DNA of 5,384 nucleotides, taken from positions 1 through 5,384 of the forward strand of contig DAOUZG010000151.1 in assembly GCA_030665705.1 (NCBI GenBank), given 5' to 3'. Positions 4,853-5,384 of this stretch are shown in pieces. Each line of letters opens with the position of its first letter. Within the stretch, counting starts at the first letter, position 1. Position numbers and translations under genes: made by a program. The DNA is from Deltaproteobacteria bacterium. Lineage in GTDB: Bacteria > Myxococcota_A > UBA9160 > SZUA-336. The notes under the pieces were generated by a model. It searched no databases. It was not told the DNA's origin and saw nothing but the letters and a program-made list of their open reading frames with translations.

Positions 4853-5384
4853 CCCGCGTGGAGGCGAACCGGGACCCCGTTCAGGATCGACTGACCGACC
4901 ATCGACTCGACCACCTGCTCATCCGTCCAGTCGTTCGCAGAAACGCCCGCGTGCGCGCCCGCGACCCGTTGCCAGGGCGCGCTCGGGGCATGACCCCATC
5001 CGTGTGGCAGGCTGACCACGCCGGGGCGCATCTCGTCGGTTACGCGAACCCTCACCTTACCGCTGTGAACGCGGCTCTCCAGAACCGCAGTCTCGCCATC
5101 AACGATCCCGGCCCGCTGGGCGTCCTCGGGATGCACGAAGAGCAGGCAGCGCTCCCGTCCGGAGACGAGCGAGGGGAGGTTGTGCATCCACGAGTTGTTG
5201 GTGCGAACCTCCCGGCGTCCAACCAAGAGCAGCTCCCCCGGGTCCCGTGTCGCGTCGAGCTGGCGCTCCAGCTCCTCCATCGACTCGAGGATCGGCTGCG
5301 CATCGAGGTGGATCCGTTTGTCGCGGTGAACGACGCGCCGCTCGAAGCCGGGCACGAGCGGCCCCAGGTCGATGCCGTGGGTCG
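4849..5384 (-). CDS. Molybdopterin oxidoreductase, C-terminal part (cut by window edge)
   Basis: About 178 C-terminal residues of a DMSO-reductase-superfamily enzyme are visible. The frame is open to the right edge, and the first residues there read THGIDLGPL, still inside the protein. A GTG at 5353-5355 is thus internal (Val), not a start. The visible part is the molybdopterin dinucleotide-binding domain, with hallmarks NNSWMHNLPSL (about 5173-5199), HPEDAQRAGIVDGE (about 5092-5130), VTDEMRPGVVSLPHGWGH (about 4990-5040), SAND (near 4935) and ILNGVPV (near 4875). This domain caps the active site and binds the bis-guanine-dinucleotide molybdenum cofactor. Whole proteins of this kind are usually about 700 residues or more, with an N-terminal iron-sulfur motif and the Mo ligand, all outside the window, so the substrate (formate-like, or an uncharacterised group) cannot be told. 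The gene converges on the GNAT gene with a 4-base overlap, stop TAA at 4849-4851. Confidence 0.9.
   Translation of the reverse strand, partial: THGIDLGPLVPGFERRVVHRDKRIHLDAQPILESMEELERQLDATRDPGELLLVGRREVRTNNSWMHNLPSLVSGRERCLLFVHPEDAQRAGIVDGETAVLESRVHSGKVRVRVTDEMRPGVVSLPHGWGHAPSAPWQRVAGAHAGVSANDWTDEQVVESMVGQSILNGVPVRLHAG

Noticed and set aside
1..5384. Mobile element, CRISPR array, toxin-antitoxin or phage-defence system
   Set aside because: There are no transposase or integrase genes, terminal repeats, spaced direct repeats, nuclease motifs or small toxin/antitoxin pairs on either strand.

Overview
The window is very GC-rich, strongly G/C-biased at third codon positions and almost fully coding. 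It looks like the chromosome of a high-GC Gram-negative bacterium, perhaps a myxobacterial/deltaproteobacterial-type lineage. That placement is an inference from base composition, the Ser+2 lipoprotein signal and the general protein style, and no marker gene fixes it. No tRNA, rRNA, CRISPR array, insertion sequence or phage gene is visible.

Layout, left to right: (1) 29-1189 (+), a predicted lipoprotein of unknown function with a Pro/Arg/Ala-rich linker. (2) 1211-1645 (-), a small pentapeptide-repeat protein convergent with it. (3) A 138-bp divergent intergenic region (1646-1783) holding the ribosome binding sites of both flanking genes, a perfect 15-bp inverted repeat and a possible hairpin over the ribosome binding site of the pentapeptide gene. 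(4) 1784-2923 (+), a membrane-anchored SGNH/GDSL-type hydrolase or esterase. (5) 2980-4416 (+), a dihydrolipoyl-dehydrogenase-like FAD disulfide oxidoreductase. (6) 4421-4852 (+), a GNAT N-acetyltransferase only 4 bp after it. (7) 4849 to the window end (-), the C-terminal part of a large molybdopterin oxidoreductase, convergent with the GNAT gene and sharing stop-codon bases with it.

The three plus-strand genes 1784-4852 could be one transcript, because the gaps are 56 bp and 4 bp. The tightest unit is the oxidoreductase plus the acetyltransferase. Their functions do not make an obvious pathway: the oxidoreductase has no E1/E2 dehydrogenase partner in view, and the SGNH protein has no polysaccharide genes around it. 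The window reads as ordinary chromosomal content of a poorly characterised lineage, not as a recognisable defence, mobile or biosynthetic system. The points most worth a second look are the orphan oxidoreductase with an unusual cofactor-binding position, the unrecognised lipoprotein, and the leader of the pentapeptide gene.
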